From Verrucomicrobiaceae bacterium E54 (lineage in GTDB: Bacteria > Verrucomicrobiota > Verrucomicrobiia > Verrucomicrobiales > Akkermansiaceae), in contig JAKZES010000031.1 in the NCBI GenBank assembly GCA_022548915.1, positions 1 through 61,330 on the forward strand: a stretch of 61,330 bases of DNA, read 5' to 3'. The notes below the pieces were generated by a model. That model saw only the letters and a program-made list of their open reading frames with translations, was not told the origin of the DNA and did not search any database. Below, piece by piece: positions 35,116 through 45,400 of the stretch. The translations under genes were made by a program, and so were the position numbers. Every line of letters starts with the position of its first letter. Position 1 is the stretch's first letter.

Positions 35116-35399
35116 TGGGTCGTTCGGTTCGCCTACGACCGATGGCTTTCCTCCTTTCCGCTGGCAAAGCCCTAGCTTCGATTCCCTCCCATCCGAGACT
35201 CGCCCCTGATGAATGATTCCATCGATCCAGCCCATCCTGCTCCCGCCCCGAAAACCGGTGGATCAAAGGCTTGGATCATCGGGTTGGCAAACCCCTTCTC
35301 CCCGCCATCCGATCCGGCCCGACGGCCGCTCTCTCGGTGCCGGCAAGTGATGGGCGCTTTGGCGTGGAACGATCCAATGGATCTCCCGAGACCCGTCCG
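35116..35399. other. Intergenic region with partial dispersed repeat
   Basis: No gene recognised. 35303-35324 matches the core of the 23151/24694 repeat with mismatches. Confidence 0.35.
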
Positions 35400-36812
35400 T
35401 CATTCCTGCGTTGCCTGAGGGGCGGCAAAGGCACCCGGGAAGTTCTTGAAGCGCGGGCCGATCACATGGGCCCAGGTCTTTGGTAGTTGCTCGCGCAAGG
35501 CATTGAGCGTGGCTTCATGCCCCGGCACGGCCGCCAGATTGGTGAACTCCTTGGGATCCTCTTGGATGTTGTAGAGTTCCTCGCTGCTGTCGGCGTAGCG
35601 GATGAGGCGCCATGGCCCTTGGCGAATGGCGAAGTTGCCCGGTCCGTGCGAGATGGTCACCGGCTTGTCCCAGTCCTTGTCCGCTCCCGTCAGCAGGGGC
35701 ACGAGACTGTTGCCGTCCAGTGGTTGCCCGCATTCGAGTCCGCAGAGTTCGACCAGGGTGGGGAAGATGTCCAGCAGGCTGACCGGAGCCTCGATGGAGG
35801 CCGCCTTCATGTCCGGTGCGGCAATGATGAAGGGCGTGCGCGTGCTGCGTTCCCACAGCGCCATCTTGCGCCAATGCTCCTTCTCACCCAGGTGCCAGCC
35901 GTGGTCGCCCCACAGGACGACGATGGTGTTGTCCCGGTGCGGGCTTTGCTCGAGAGCCTCGAGCAGGCGGCCGACATTGGCATCGGCGAAGGAGCAGGTG
36001 GCCAGATAGGCGTGCACCAGTTGCCGCCAGCCCTCGATCCCGTCTTCCAGGATCGCGGCGTGGTCGTTCTTCTTGTGGAAGCCAACCATGTTGTGGGCGA
36101 AGGTCTTGCCCGCTTCGGGGATGTCCGCCAGCTCATCTTCGGGGCAGGGTGGAAGCTGCACCTTCTCCAGTTCGATTTGCTCGTAGTATCTGCGTGGGGC
36201 GGTCCACGGCAGGTGCGGCTTGCGCAGGCCCATGGCGATGAAGAAGGGCTTGTCGTGTTCGAGCTGCAATTGGGCAATGGTCCAGTCGACCAGCTTACCG
36301 TCCGCGGTATCGGAGTCGTTGTCGGTCTCCTGAACGCCGTAATCGAGTATCCCGACCTTGCGGATCTCGGTCTTGAATCCGGAGAACTGGTAACGGAATT
36401 CGTTCCAGCCGCGTTCGACCTCGCGGTAGTGGAAGATCTTGCCGCAGCCCGCGGTGTAGTAGCCGTTCTTCTGGAAGACCTCGTTGAGAGGCATCTGGCT
36501 TTCCGGGAGCCGCTTGGCGGGTGAATAGATCTCATGATGGCCGTAGGAGCCGCTCTTGTGCGGGGCCATTCCATACATCAGGGCGGTGCGCGACGGCCCA
36601 CAGACCGGGGCAGGGCAGTAGGCGTGCTGGAAGGCGACTCCCTTCCTGGCCAGAGCATCGATGTGAGGGGTGCGGGCCTGCGGATGGCCGCCGAGGTATC
36701 CGACCCAGTCGTTGAGGTCGTCGACGGCAATGAAGAGCACGTTGGGTTTGTCCGCGGCAGCAAGGGGCGCGCAGAAACAGAAAATGGCAGCGAGGAGGCG
36801 CAGGAAAATCAT
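35400..36812 (-). CDS. Secreted sulfatase (iduronate/choline-sulfatase-like)
   Basis: A 470-residue exported sulfatase. The signal peptide is MIFLRLLAAIFCFCAPLAAA. The N-terminal metal motif is NVLFIAVDDLNDW, and the formylglycine site is CGPSRTALMYG with the cysteine at residue 71. GLRKPHLPW and WGDHGWHLGEKEHWRK carry further active-site residues. It likely removes sulfate from a polysaccharide in the periplasm or outside. Maturation needs a formylglycine-generating enzyme or anSME, not encoded in this window. The start is ATG 36812. Confidence 0.92.
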   Translation of the reverse strand: MIFLRLLAAIFCFCAPLAAADKPNVLFIAVDDLNDWVGYLGGHPQARTPHIDALARKGVAFQHAYCPAPVCGPSRTALMYGMAPHKSGSYGHHEIYSPAKRLPESQMPLNEVFQKNGYYTAGCGKIFHYREVERGWNEFRYQFSGFKTEIRKVGILDYGVQETDNDSDTADGKLVDWTIAQLQLEHDKPFFIAMGLRKPHLPWTAPRRYYEQIELEKVQLPPCPEDELADIPEAGKTFAHNMVGFHKKNDHAAILEDGIEGWRQLVHAYLATCSFADANVGRLLEALEQSPHRDNTIVVLWGDHGWHLGEKEHWRKMALWERSTRTPFIIAAPDMKAASIEAPVSLLDIFPTLVELCGLECGQPLDGNSLVPLLTGADKDWDKPVTISHGPGNFAIRQGPWRLIRYADSSEELYNIQEDPKEFTNLAAVPGHEATLNALREQLPKTWAHVIGPRFKNFPGAFAAPQATQE

Positions 36813-36966
36813 GATGGTGTTCCGGGATTGAACATACGCCGGGCGCAAGTCAATGATTTCGACGCGTCCCGGGATCGTGCGGGTCGAGCTGAGTCTTGCC
36901 AACCCACGCCAACACCCGGCTCCGGGGGGCTGCCGAATTCTGAGAAAGCGATTTCCGAGCAGTCAG

Positions 36967-38661
36967 TCAGTCCGGCGGATGGATCTCGAAGAAGCGCTCC
37001 TCGGCTTCCAGCGATCCGATGAGCACCAGCTTGTCGCCGGTGTGGAGGGTGTCGCCCGGGTCGGGGTTGATCCGGCGTTCCCCGCCGTGCTCGATGGCGA
37101 TGATCGAGCAACCGGTTTGCGAGCGGACCTGCGAGTCGATCAGGGTCAGCCCGTCGAGGGCGCGGGGCGTCTTCGCGGTGAAGATGCTCACGCCCTCGGC
37201 GAGCAGGAGGGTTTCACTCCCGCGCAGGTGATTGAGAATCGTGTTCGCGCTCATGGTCGCGTACGACAGGACGACGTCGGCCCCGGCCCGGTGAAGGCGC
37301 GCGACATTGGCCTCCCGGGTGGCGCGGCTGATGATCTGCAGCCTCTTGCGCAGCCGGCGGTAGAAGATCGTGAGGAAGATGTTGGTGTCATCGTCGTGGG
37401 TCGTGATGATGACGCTCGAGGCTTCATGCAGCCCGGCCTTCACCAGCAGGTCGAACTCCGAGCCGTCGCCCACCAGGGTGCGGTTCTTGAAACGGACCCG
37501 CTCGGGCAGCTTCTCGATCATCATCCAGTCGATGCCCTGCTGGTCGAGCATCTCCGCGGTCGCCCGGCCGACCCGGCCGCCGCCGATGATGACGACGCGG
37601 TTGTTCTCGGCATCCTCGCGATGCCCGTGGATCTCGTTGTAGCGGTCGACCTGCTCGCGGGTTCCGCCGAGGATGAAGATCGTGCTTTCCTGGATCACGG
37701 TTTCGGGGCTGACCGGAAGAAGCTTTCCATGATCCCAGAGTCCCACCAGGGTGACGCCGGTGTTGGGCTTGATGCCGCTCTCGGCGACCGTTTTGCCCTC
37801 CAGTCCGGTGTTGGCGGCCGAGGCCTCGGCAATCACGAGTTCTCCCATTTCGCCGATCACGTGGGCGCAGCAATCGCCGCCGATCACCCGGCGGGACAGG
37901 GCCTGGCCCATCATCTCCTCGAGGTGGAGGATGTGCGTGACCCCGGCGAGTTCGAGCGCGTCCCGCGCGGCCTTCGAGCGGGCCGAGGCGACGATGGGAA
38001 TCTTCTCGGAGATCTCGCGGATCGAGAAGGTCACGTTGGTGTTGATGACGTCCGAACGGGTGGTGACCACCATTGCCGCCTCCCCGATGCGGAGCTTGCG
38101 ATAGGTGTCGGGATCACTGAGGTCGCCGACCACCACCGGCACGTTCTTCTCGTGGAGTTCCATGGCCTCCGGGAAGGTGGGCACGAGGATCGCGTAGGGG
38201 TGGTGGTGCTTTTGCAGCATCTTGACCAGCAGTTCGGTGACCGGTCCGTGAAAGGTGAGGATCACGTGGTTCCGCATCGATGCCGGCAATGAGCGCGGGG
38301 CGTTCGCTTCCTGCTGGGCCTTCATCCACGGCGCGTAGAAAAACTCGATGAAGGTGAAGGGCAGCAGCACCAGCAGGAAGATCACACCGGTGACCAGCAC
38401 GAGGATGGAGAACAGGCGGCCGAGATCCGACTCGAAGGTGATGTCGCCGAAGCCGAGCGTCGACATCACCGTGAGCGTCCAGTAGAAGCCGGTCATCCAG
38501 CTGTGGTGCTGGCCCTCGCGCTCCATGAGGACGTGGAAGGTGATCGAATAGGCGGTCACGATCGCGATCAGCACGCCGAGCAGCCGGAAAAGTGCCATCA
38601 GGTTGCGGCGACTTGTCCGGTTGTCGAGAAATGTGGTGAGGACGGTGGTGAGGGCCTTCAT
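36967..38661 (-). CDS. K+ channel-like protein with two RCK/TrkA domains
   Basis: A 564-residue membrane protein. TM1 is at about residues 22-44, followed by a pore loop with selectivity filter TLGFGDITF and TM2 at about 84-109. Two TrkA-N/RCK nucleotide-binding domains follow (about 130-250 and 357-475; the second has VIIGGGRVGRAT) and a C-terminal TrkA-C domain. GFGD rather than GYGD is a known filter variant. The RCK domains would gate K+ flux by nucleotide or ion binding. The start is ATG 38661. No partner genes are near. Confidence 0.9.
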   Translation of the reverse strand: MKALTTVLTTFLDNRTSRRNLMALFRLLGVLIAIVTAYSITFHVLMEREGQHHSWMTGFYWTLTVMSTLGFGDITFESDLGRLFSILVLVTGVIFLLVLLPFTFIEFFYAPWMKAQQEANAPRSLPASMRNHVILTFHGPVTELLVKMLQKHHHPYAILVPTFPEAMELHEKNVPVVVGDLSDPDTYRKLRIGEAAMVVTTRSDVINTNVTFSIREISEKIPIVASARSKAARDALELAGVTHILHLEEMMGQALSRRVIGGDCCAHVIGEMGELVIAEASAANTGLEGKTVAESGIKPNTGVTLVGLWDHGKLLPVSPETVIQESTIFILGGTREQVDRYNEIHGHREDAENNRVVIIGGGRVGRATAEMLDQQGIDWMMIEKLPERVRFKNRTLVGDGSEFDLLVKAGLHEASSVIITTHDDDTNIFLTIFYRRLRKRLQIISRATREANVARLHRAGADVVLSYATMSANTILNHLRGSETLLLAEGVSIFTAKTPRALDGLTLIDSQVRSQTGCSIIAIEHGGERRINPDPGDTLHTGDKLVLIGSLEAEERFFEIHPPD

Positions 38662-38810
38662 GACTGCTTCCGGGAAAGTCTCTTTCTATGATTTCAAGGC
38701 GGCCCTGCCAATCATGATGCAGCTCCCCGTGGACATCCGGCACTCACCAGCCCGCAAAGATCAGCCCGCCACTCTTGCCGCGGGGCGGGAAGCCGCTAGT
38801 GTTCGGACCA

Positions 38811-39977
38811 ATGGTGCGAGGGTGCATTCGGATGATCTGCGGGGCATTGCTGGGCGGTGGCGTGGCCCTGGCCGGCGTCGAGGGCAGCCTGAAGTCGGCG
38901 GGCGAGAACGCCCCGGAGATCCAGGGTTTCCTGGCGCAGGCGGCGGAACGTCACGGCGCTTTCGGGGAGCGGGCGGCCACCTTTCTGGTCGAGGGCATGC
39001 CGCCTTCCGATCTGAGCTCGCTGGACACGGAATTCCTGGTCGAGAATCTCGATCTCGCGATGCGGGCCCGGAAGGAGTTTCCGTGGGCGGTGAAAGTGCC
39101 GGAGGAGGTGTTCTTCAACGACGTGTTGCCCTACGCCTCGCTCGACGAGACCCGCGAGCGGTGGCGCCATGAGTTTTACCCGCGGTGCGCGGCGATCGTG
39201 AAGGACTGCACGACCGCCACCGAGGCGGCCCAGGCGCTCAACCGCGAGTTTTTCGACGTCATCGGCGTGCACTACGACACCGGGCGCAAGGCACCCAACC
39301 AAAGCCCTTCCGAGTCGAAGAAGTTGGGCAAGGCAAGCTGCACCGGGCTTTCGATCATCCTCGTCAATGCCTGCCGCGCGGTCGGCGTACCGGCGCGGGT
39401 GGCGGGCACGCCCATGTGGTCGGACAAAAGCGGCAACCACACGTGGGTCGAGATCCAGGACGGCGGCGAATGGTTCTTCACCGGCGCGGACGAGTACGAC
39501 GCGAAAGGGCTGAACCGCGCGTGGTTTGCCAAGGATGCTTCGAAGGCGATCGCCGACGACTGGCGGCATGCGATCTGGGCGACTTCGTGGAAAAGGACCG
39601 GCGAGCGGTTTCCGATGGTCTGGAATCTCGCAAGCGACCAGGTGCCGGCCGTCAATGTGACGACGCGCTACATCCGACCGGGCGAGGCCGGCGCGAAGAC
39701 GGCGGAGTTCCACCTCCGGTTCTGGGACAGGCGGGGTGGCGAGCGGATGGCGGCATCTGTCGAGGTGGTCGACGCCCGAGGCGAGCAGGTCGGGTCGGTC
39801 ACGACCCGTGCCGGAACCGCCGACCTCAACGACATGCCCTCGGTGAAACTTCAACCCGGGAAGGATTACCGGTTGCAGGTGACGCATGGCGGAGAGCGCC
39901 GCGGACGGGTGCTCGAAGTGTCCGAGCCGGGGGCGATGGTCATCGACCTGATCTGGTCGGACCTGACCCCCGAGTGA
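38811..39977 (+). CDS. Exported transglutaminase-like protein
   Basis: A 388-residue protein with a short signal-like N-terminus (MICGALLGGGVALAGVEG after a few residues) and a transglutaminase-like cysteine protease core. The catalytic triad is suggested by KASCTGLSI (Cys), GNHTWVEI (His) and FTGADEYD (Asp). A C-terminal beta domain of about 100 residues follows. It probably cleaves or crosslinks peptides in the envelope; the target is unknown. The start is ATG 38811, or ATG 38832 giving a cleaner signal sequence. Confidence 0.82.
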   Translation: MVRGCIRMICGALLGGGVALAGVEGSLKSAGENAPEIQGFLAQAAERHGAFGERAATFLVEGMPPSDLSSLDTEFLVENLDLAMRARKEFPWAVKVPEEVFFNDVLPYASLDETRERWRHEFYPRCAAIVKDCTTATEAAQALNREFFDVIGVHYDTGRKAPNQSPSESKKLGKASCTGLSIILVNACRAVGVPARVAGTPMWSDKSGNHTWVEIQDGGEWFFTGADEYDAKGLNRAWFAKDASKAIADDWRHAIWATSWKRTGERFPMVWNLASDQVPAVNVTTRYIRPGEAGAKTAEFHLRFWDRRGGERMAASVEVVDARGEQVGSVTTRAGTADLNDMPSVKLQPGKDYRLQVTHGGERRGRVLEVSEPGAMVIDLIWSDLTPE

Positions 39978-39996
39978 TTCCGTTTCCTCTATCCTC

Positions 39997-40761
39997 ATGA
40001 AGCCGCGAATCCCGCGCCGCTACCTTTGCCAACGCATGAAGGCCGTGCCGGCGATGGACGGCAGGGTGCTTGGAGCCGGATGGGATGCCCTGCCGTGGAC
40101 GGAGGACTTCGTCGACATCACGGGGGATCCGGCCCTGCGACCGCGATTCCGAACCCGTGCCAAGATGGGCTGGGACGACGACTTCTTCTACGTCGGTGCC
40201 GTGCTCGAGGAACCGCACGTTTGGGGCACGATCACCGAGAAGAATGCGGTGATGTTCGAGGACAACGATTTCGAGGTCTTCATCGATCCCGATGGCGACG
40301 GCCTCAACTACTACGAATTCGAGATGAACGCGCTGGGCACCATCTGGGAACTCAGTCTTCCGAAGCCCTACGGCGAGGGCGGCTTGCCCGTCCTCGGATG
40401 CAACCTGCCGGGTCTTCGGCGTGCGGTGCATGTGGCGGGGACACTCAATGACCCGGGTGAAGAGGACGAGGGCTGGTCGGTGGAGATTGCCTTCCCGTGG
40501 CGCGGGCTCGCCGAGTACCACCGTGGGCGTGCCGCTCCGCCGGAGCCCGGAGACGTTTGGAGGATCAATTTCTCGCGGGTCCAGTGGAGGCACGAAGTTC
40601 AGGATGGGGAATACGTGCGCATCCCGCCCCATGGAACCCCGCTGGCGGAGAGCCTGAATCCCGAGGAGCAGGAACACCCCGAGGACAACTGGGTCTGGAG
40701 CCCCCAGGGAGCGGTCAACATGCACCTGCCCGACCGCTGGGGGGAAGTGGAGTTCTGTTGA
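39997..40761 (+). CDS. CBM9-like carbohydrate-binding protein
   Basis: A 254-residue protein that is essentially one carbohydrate-binding module 9-like domain. Features are a GRVLGAGWDALPWTEDFVDI entry strand, MGWDDDFFYVGAVLEEPHVW, NDFEVFIDPDGDG, and WRINFSRVQWRHE with an aromatic near the end (DNWVWSPQGAVNMHLPDRWG). Such proteins bind sugars and occur near polysaccharide-degrading systems in this type of genome. There is no signal peptide at ATG 39997, so cytosolic location or a different start is possible. Confidence 0.82.
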   Translation: MKPRIPRRYLCQRMKAVPAMDGRVLGAGWDALPWTEDFVDITGDPALRPRFRTRAKMGWDDDFFYVGAVLEEPHVWGTITEKNAVMFEDNDFEVFIDPDGDGLNYYEFEMNALGTIWELSLPKPYGEGGLPVLGCNLPGLRRAVHVAGTLNDPGEEDEGWSVEIAFPWRGLAEYHRGRAAPPEPGDVWRINFSRVQWRHEVQDGEYVRIPPHGTPLAESLNPEEQEHPEDNWVWSPQGAVNMHLPDRWGEVEFC

Positions 40762-40807
40762 GGTCCATCCTTGCGTCGGGCCGGGTTCCGGCTTTCATAC
40801 GCGTCTC

Positions 40808-42091
40808 ATGAAACTCGAAAGCCTTTGCCTCCACGGGGGCCACACGCCCGATCCGACGACCAACTCCCGCGCGGTGCCGGTGTACCGCACCGCCTCGTAC
40901 GTGTTCAACAACACCGAGCACGCCGCGAACCTCTTTGCCCTCAAGGAACTCGGCAACATCTACACCCGCCTGATGAACCCGACGACCGACGTGCTCGAAA
41001 AGCGCGTTTGCCTGCTGGAGGGCGCTCCCGAGATGGGAGGTCTCGGCCATGCCTCGGGAACGGCGGCGGTGTTCAACACCATCATCAATCTCGCCCAGGC
41101 CGGGGACAACATCGTCTCGGCCCGGAATTTGTACGGAGGCACCTACACGCAGTTCAACGACATCCTGCCCAAGCTCGGCATCGAGGTCCGGCTGATCGAT
41201 TCGACCGATCCCGAGAACTTCGCCAAGGCGATCGACGACAAGACGCGGGCCCTGTTCTGCGAGTCCGTCTCCAACCCGGCGCTCGAGGTGTCCGACCTGG
41301 ATGCGATCGGCGCGATCGCCAAGGCCCACGGACTTCCCCTCGTCGTCGACGCGACCTTCTCAACACCCTATCTCACCCGCCCGCTCGACCATGGCGCCGA
41401 CATCGTCGTCCACTCGCTGACCAAGTGGTTCGGGGGTCACGGCACCGGCATCGGGGGCATCGTCGTCGACTCCGGCCGCTTCGACTGGAAGGGCGGCAGG
41501 CACCCGCTCTACGACGAGCCTGACAGCTCGTATCACGGCCTGCGCTGGGGTCACGACCTGCCCGAGCCGTTGGCACCGCTGGCCTTCATCCTGCGCATGC
41601 GCACCGTGCCGCTGCGCAACCTCGGCGCGTGCATTTCCCCGGACAACTCGTGGATGCTCCTGCAGGGGATCGAAACGCTGGCCCTTCGCATGGAGCGGCA
41701 CTGCCAGAATGCCCTGGCCGTCGCGAAGCACCTCAAGGATCACCCGAAGGTCGAGTGGGTTCGTTTCCCCGGCCTCGAGGGCGATCCGGAGTACGAGAGG
41801 AGCCGGAAATACCTGAAGGGCAAGGGCGGCTCGATGGTCGTCTTCGGCATCCAGGGCGGGGCGGAAGCCGGATCGAAGTTCATCGATTCGCTCGGCATGA
41901 TCAGTCACCTCGCCAACGTCGGCGATGCCAAGACCCTGGCCATCCACCCGGCCACGACGACGCACAGCCAGCTCAACGAGGAGCAGCAGCGTGCCGGCGG
42001 GATCAGCCCCGAACTCGTGCGCCTGTCGGTCGGCATCGAGCACATCGACGACATCCTCGCCGACCTCGACCAGGCGCTGGACCAGGCTTGA
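40808..42091 (+). CDS. metY: O-acetylhomoserine sulfhydrylase
   Basis: A 427-residue Cys/Met-metabolism PLP enzyme. Features are SLCLHGGHTPDPTT at the N-terminus, NIYTRLMNPTTDVLEKR, GHASGTAAVFN, VVDATFSTPYL and VHSLTKWFGGHGTGIGG, which contains the PLP lysine. The C-terminal part has HPATTTHSQL and RLSVGIEHIDDI. It makes homocysteine from O-acetylhomoserine and sulfide in the cytosol. The length and the inserts (GGRHPLYDEPD, W/HDLPEPLAP) fit MetY rather than MetB/MetC. The start is ATG 40808. A terminator follows. Confidence 0.95.
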   Translation: MKLESLCLHGGHTPDPTTNSRAVPVYRTASYVFNNTEHAANLFALKELGNIYTRLMNPTTDVLEKRVCLLEGAPEMGGLGHASGTAAVFNTIINLAQAGDNIVSARNLYGGTYTQFNDILPKLGIEVRLIDSTDPENFAKAIDDKTRALFCESVSNPALEVSDLDAIGAIAKAHGLPLVVDATFSTPYLTRPLDHGADIVVHSLTKWFGGHGTGIGGIVVDSGRFDWKGGRHPLYDEPDSSYHGLRWGHDLPEPLAPLAFILRMRTVPLRNLGACISPDNSWMLLQGIETLALRMERHCQNALAVAKHLKDHPKVEWVRFPGLEGDPEYERSRKYLKGKGGSMVVFGIQGGAEAGSKFIDSLGMISHLANVGDAKTLAIHPATTTHSQLNEEQQRAGGISPELVRLSVGIEHIDDILADLDQALDQA

Positions 42092-42129
42092 ATCGGACGC
42101 GCGTCCCGGCGTGCGAACCCCACCACTTC

Positions 42130-42165
42130 AACTCCGATCCCCGGCGGGTCGGAGTTGTGTTTTTT
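42130..42165 (+). terminator. Rho-independent terminator after metY
   Basis: An 8-bp stem (42130-42137 with 42149-42156) followed by GTGTTTTTT. Confidence 0.85.
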
Positions 42166-42319
42166 GCGGTGGCCCGGCGAAGGCAGCTTTCATTTCAACG
42201 CTTCGAGAGTTGATGAATGATTGAAAGTGGAGTCTTGGCTGGAGTTGCGAGCAACTTCGGCGCTTTTTTCGGGAAAATTCCGAAAGGAACTTGAATCTCA
42301 TTTTGGAGGACTTGTAACT

Positions 42320-42349
42320 GTACCGGATGGTTCCGTCACATCCCGGTAC
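42320..42349 (+). promoter_or_regulatory. Leader hairpin upstream of GEVED protein gene
   Basis: GTACCGG (42320-42326) pairs with CCGGTAC (42343-42349), extendable with ATG/CAT past one bulge. It lies about 90 bases before the start codon, in a gene-free leader (42166-42437). It may be a regulatory 5' structure or part of a promoter; no known riboswitch is recognised. Confidence 0.3.
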
Positions 42350-42437
42350 GGGAGTTGTAGTTTAATCGATTGAGCGCCGTTCCGGTGCCGGCATGCCTCG
42401 GATAATCCGTCCGAAACCCGCATGGAGGGCACCAGTC

Positions 42438-45400
42438 ATGAATACGCAAAGTTTGATTCGAACCGGGGCGACCCTGATCTCGCTCCTCACGCCGGTCGCG
42501 ATGGCCGAAGATGAATTCGATTGGGGGGATGCGCCCCAGGATCCTGTCAATCCGGGCTACTTCTATCAGACCTTGAGCCCGGGGGGCGCGCATCACTTCA
42601 TTGTGCCGGCGGTGTTCATGGGTGTGGTGATCGACGGCGAGGGGAACGGTCAGCCGACGATCCCGGCCGACGGTGACGACCTGAACAACCAGCCCGACGA
42701 GGACGGCGTATCCTTCGGTGGTCCGCTGATGCCCGGACTGGGAACACCGGTGACGGTCACCGTTTCGCAGCCCGGCTGGCTCGATGTGTGGCTGGACGTC
42801 AACAACAACGGAACCTTCGATGCACCGGGTGATCTCGTCTACTCGGCGGCCGTCGTGCCGGGGGTCAACAACATCACCGTCACCGTGCCCGGCGGGACGA
42901 TGCCGGGTCCGAACTACATGCGCTTCCGCTACAATACCAGCGGATCTCTCCCGCCGGACGGTCCCGCACAGGACGGCGAGGTCGAGGACTACAGGGTCAA
43001 CATCGAGGAGGAGCAGTTCGAAGAGTTCGACTGGGGCGATGCGCCCGAGCAGATGGGAGGATTCAACTACCAGACCACTTCGGCCAACAACGGTGCGAAC
43101 CACCTGATCATGCAGGGTGTGTTCATGGGGACGCTGATCGATGGCGAGGGCAATGGTCAGCCGACGATCCTTGCCGATGGGGATGATCTAAGCAACCAAC
43201 CCGATGAGGATGGTGTATCCTTCGGTGGTCCGCTGATGCCTGGCATGGGAACAACGCTGACGGTGACTGTTTCGCAGCCCGGATGGCTCGACGTGTGGCT
43301 GGACGTGAACAACAACGGGACCTTCGACGTTCCGGGCGATCTGGTTCACTCGGTGGCCGTGGTCGCCGGGCCGAACCCGGTTCCGCTCAACATACCGGGT
43401 ACGACGACGCCCGGTCCGAACTATCTGCGCTTCCGTTACAACACCGGCGGGCCGCTCCCGCCGGGTGGTCCCGCCCAGGACGGCGAAGTCGAGGACTACA
43501 TGGTGATGATCGAGGAGGAGCCGTTCGAGGAAGTTGATTGGGGCGATGCGCCCGAGCAGATGGGAGGATTCAACTATCAGACCACCTCGGCCAACAACGG
43601 CGCGAACCACCTGATCGTGCAGGGCGTATTCATGGGGGCCGTGATTGACGCCGAGCCAAACGGTCAGCCGACGCTGCCCGCCGACGGTGACGACGTGAAC
43701 AACCAGCCCGACGAGGACGGCGTGTCTTTCGGTGGTCCGCTGATGCCCGGCATGGGGACACCGGTGACGGTGACCGTGAGTCAGAACGGTCAACTCGACG
43801 TGTGGCTGGACGTGAACAACAACGGGACCTTCGACGCAGCGGCGGATCTGGTTTTCTCAGGACCCGTGGTGGCCGGACCGAACACGATCACGATCAACGT
43901 GCCTGGCGGCACGGCACCCGGCGGAAACTACATGCGTTTCCGCTACAACCTGGGCACGGCCCTTCCCCCGACCGGCTTTGCCGCGGACGGCGAGGTGGAG
44001 GACTACATGGTGATGATCGAGGAGGAGCCCAAGGATGTGGACTGGGGCGATGCGCCCGATCCGCTGTATCCCACGCTGAGCGCCAGCACTGGAGCAAATC
44101 ACGTGATTGTCCCGGGGATGTTCCTTGGATTCACGATCGATGCCGAACCCGACGGCCAGCCCGATCCGAATGCTCAGGGCGATGACAATGCTGGCACCGA
44201 CGACGAGGACGGCGTCGTGTGGTATCCGATGGTTTCCGGAGCCCTGACGGCCATCGATGTCTGGGCCTCGGTGGCGGGTGTGGTCGACGTCTGGATCGAC
44301 CTGAATGGCAACGGCAGCTGGCTCGATGCGGGAGACAAGGTCCTCGCGGGGGTTCCCGTGACTGTTGGGAAGAACCAACTGACCTTCACCGTGCCAAGCG
44401 GCACCGCGGCGGTGAATACCTTCGCCCGCGTGCGCTACAGCAGCGCCGGGGTGTCCGCTCCGACCGGCCCGGCTCCCGACGGTGAGGTGGAGGACTATCC
44501 GGTGAGCGTGCTCGACGAGGGCACCGCGGTGTTCGACTTCGGCGATGCACCGGATCCGAGCTATCCGACCCTTGCGGCCAGCGCCGGGGCGGCGCACGCC
44601 CTGACCGGTCCGGTTCTCGGCGTGCTGGTCGATGCCGAGGTGGACGGGCAACCGGATCCCGCGGCACTCGGGGACGACCTGAACATGATCTATCCGGGCG
44701 GCCCCGACGACGAGGACGGCGTGACCTTTGGCTACGCTCTCATTGGCGGCCAGCCGACGGTGTGCGAGATCATCGCCTCCGCCCCTGGAGCGGTCGACAT
44801 GTGGATCGACTGGAACGGCAACGGCACCTGGCTCGATCCGGGTGAGCAGGTGCTGATGGCCCAACCGGTGAATCCGGGTCCGAACTATGTCACGATCTCG
44901 GTGCCCGTCATCGGCATGACGGGTCCGACCAAGGCACGGGTGCGGATCAGCAGCATGGGTGGCCTGCCTCCCACCGGCTTCGCGCCGGATGGGGAGGTCG
45001 AGGATCACGATGTGTTCCTCCATGAGGAGGGCGGGATGGACTTCGGCGACGCTCCGAATGGATCCATACCGCCCCATGCCTTCCCGACCACGATGGCGGA
45101 CTTCGGGGCGGCCCACTTCATCGACAGTCTGTTCATGGGTGTGTTCGTGGACAGCGAGATCGATGGTCAGCCCCATTCCGCGGCCCTCGGAGACGATGCC
45201 TCGGGTGGACCGAACGACGAGGACGGGGTGTCCTTCGATACCGCGTGGATTGCCGGTACCACGGCCGACCTGACGGTCGTCCTGCCATCGGGTGCACCGG
45301 CTGCGGATCTCGAGGCCTGGGTCGACTGGGACGGCGATGGCACATGGACTCAGGCGTCCAACCATGCCGTGGTCAATGCGCCGATGTCACCGGGGCCCAA

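Noticed and set aside
43857-45365. A 502-codon minus-strand frame within the GEVED gene
   Set aside because: It follows the repeat structure of the sense gene and is rich in Arg/His with no family signature.
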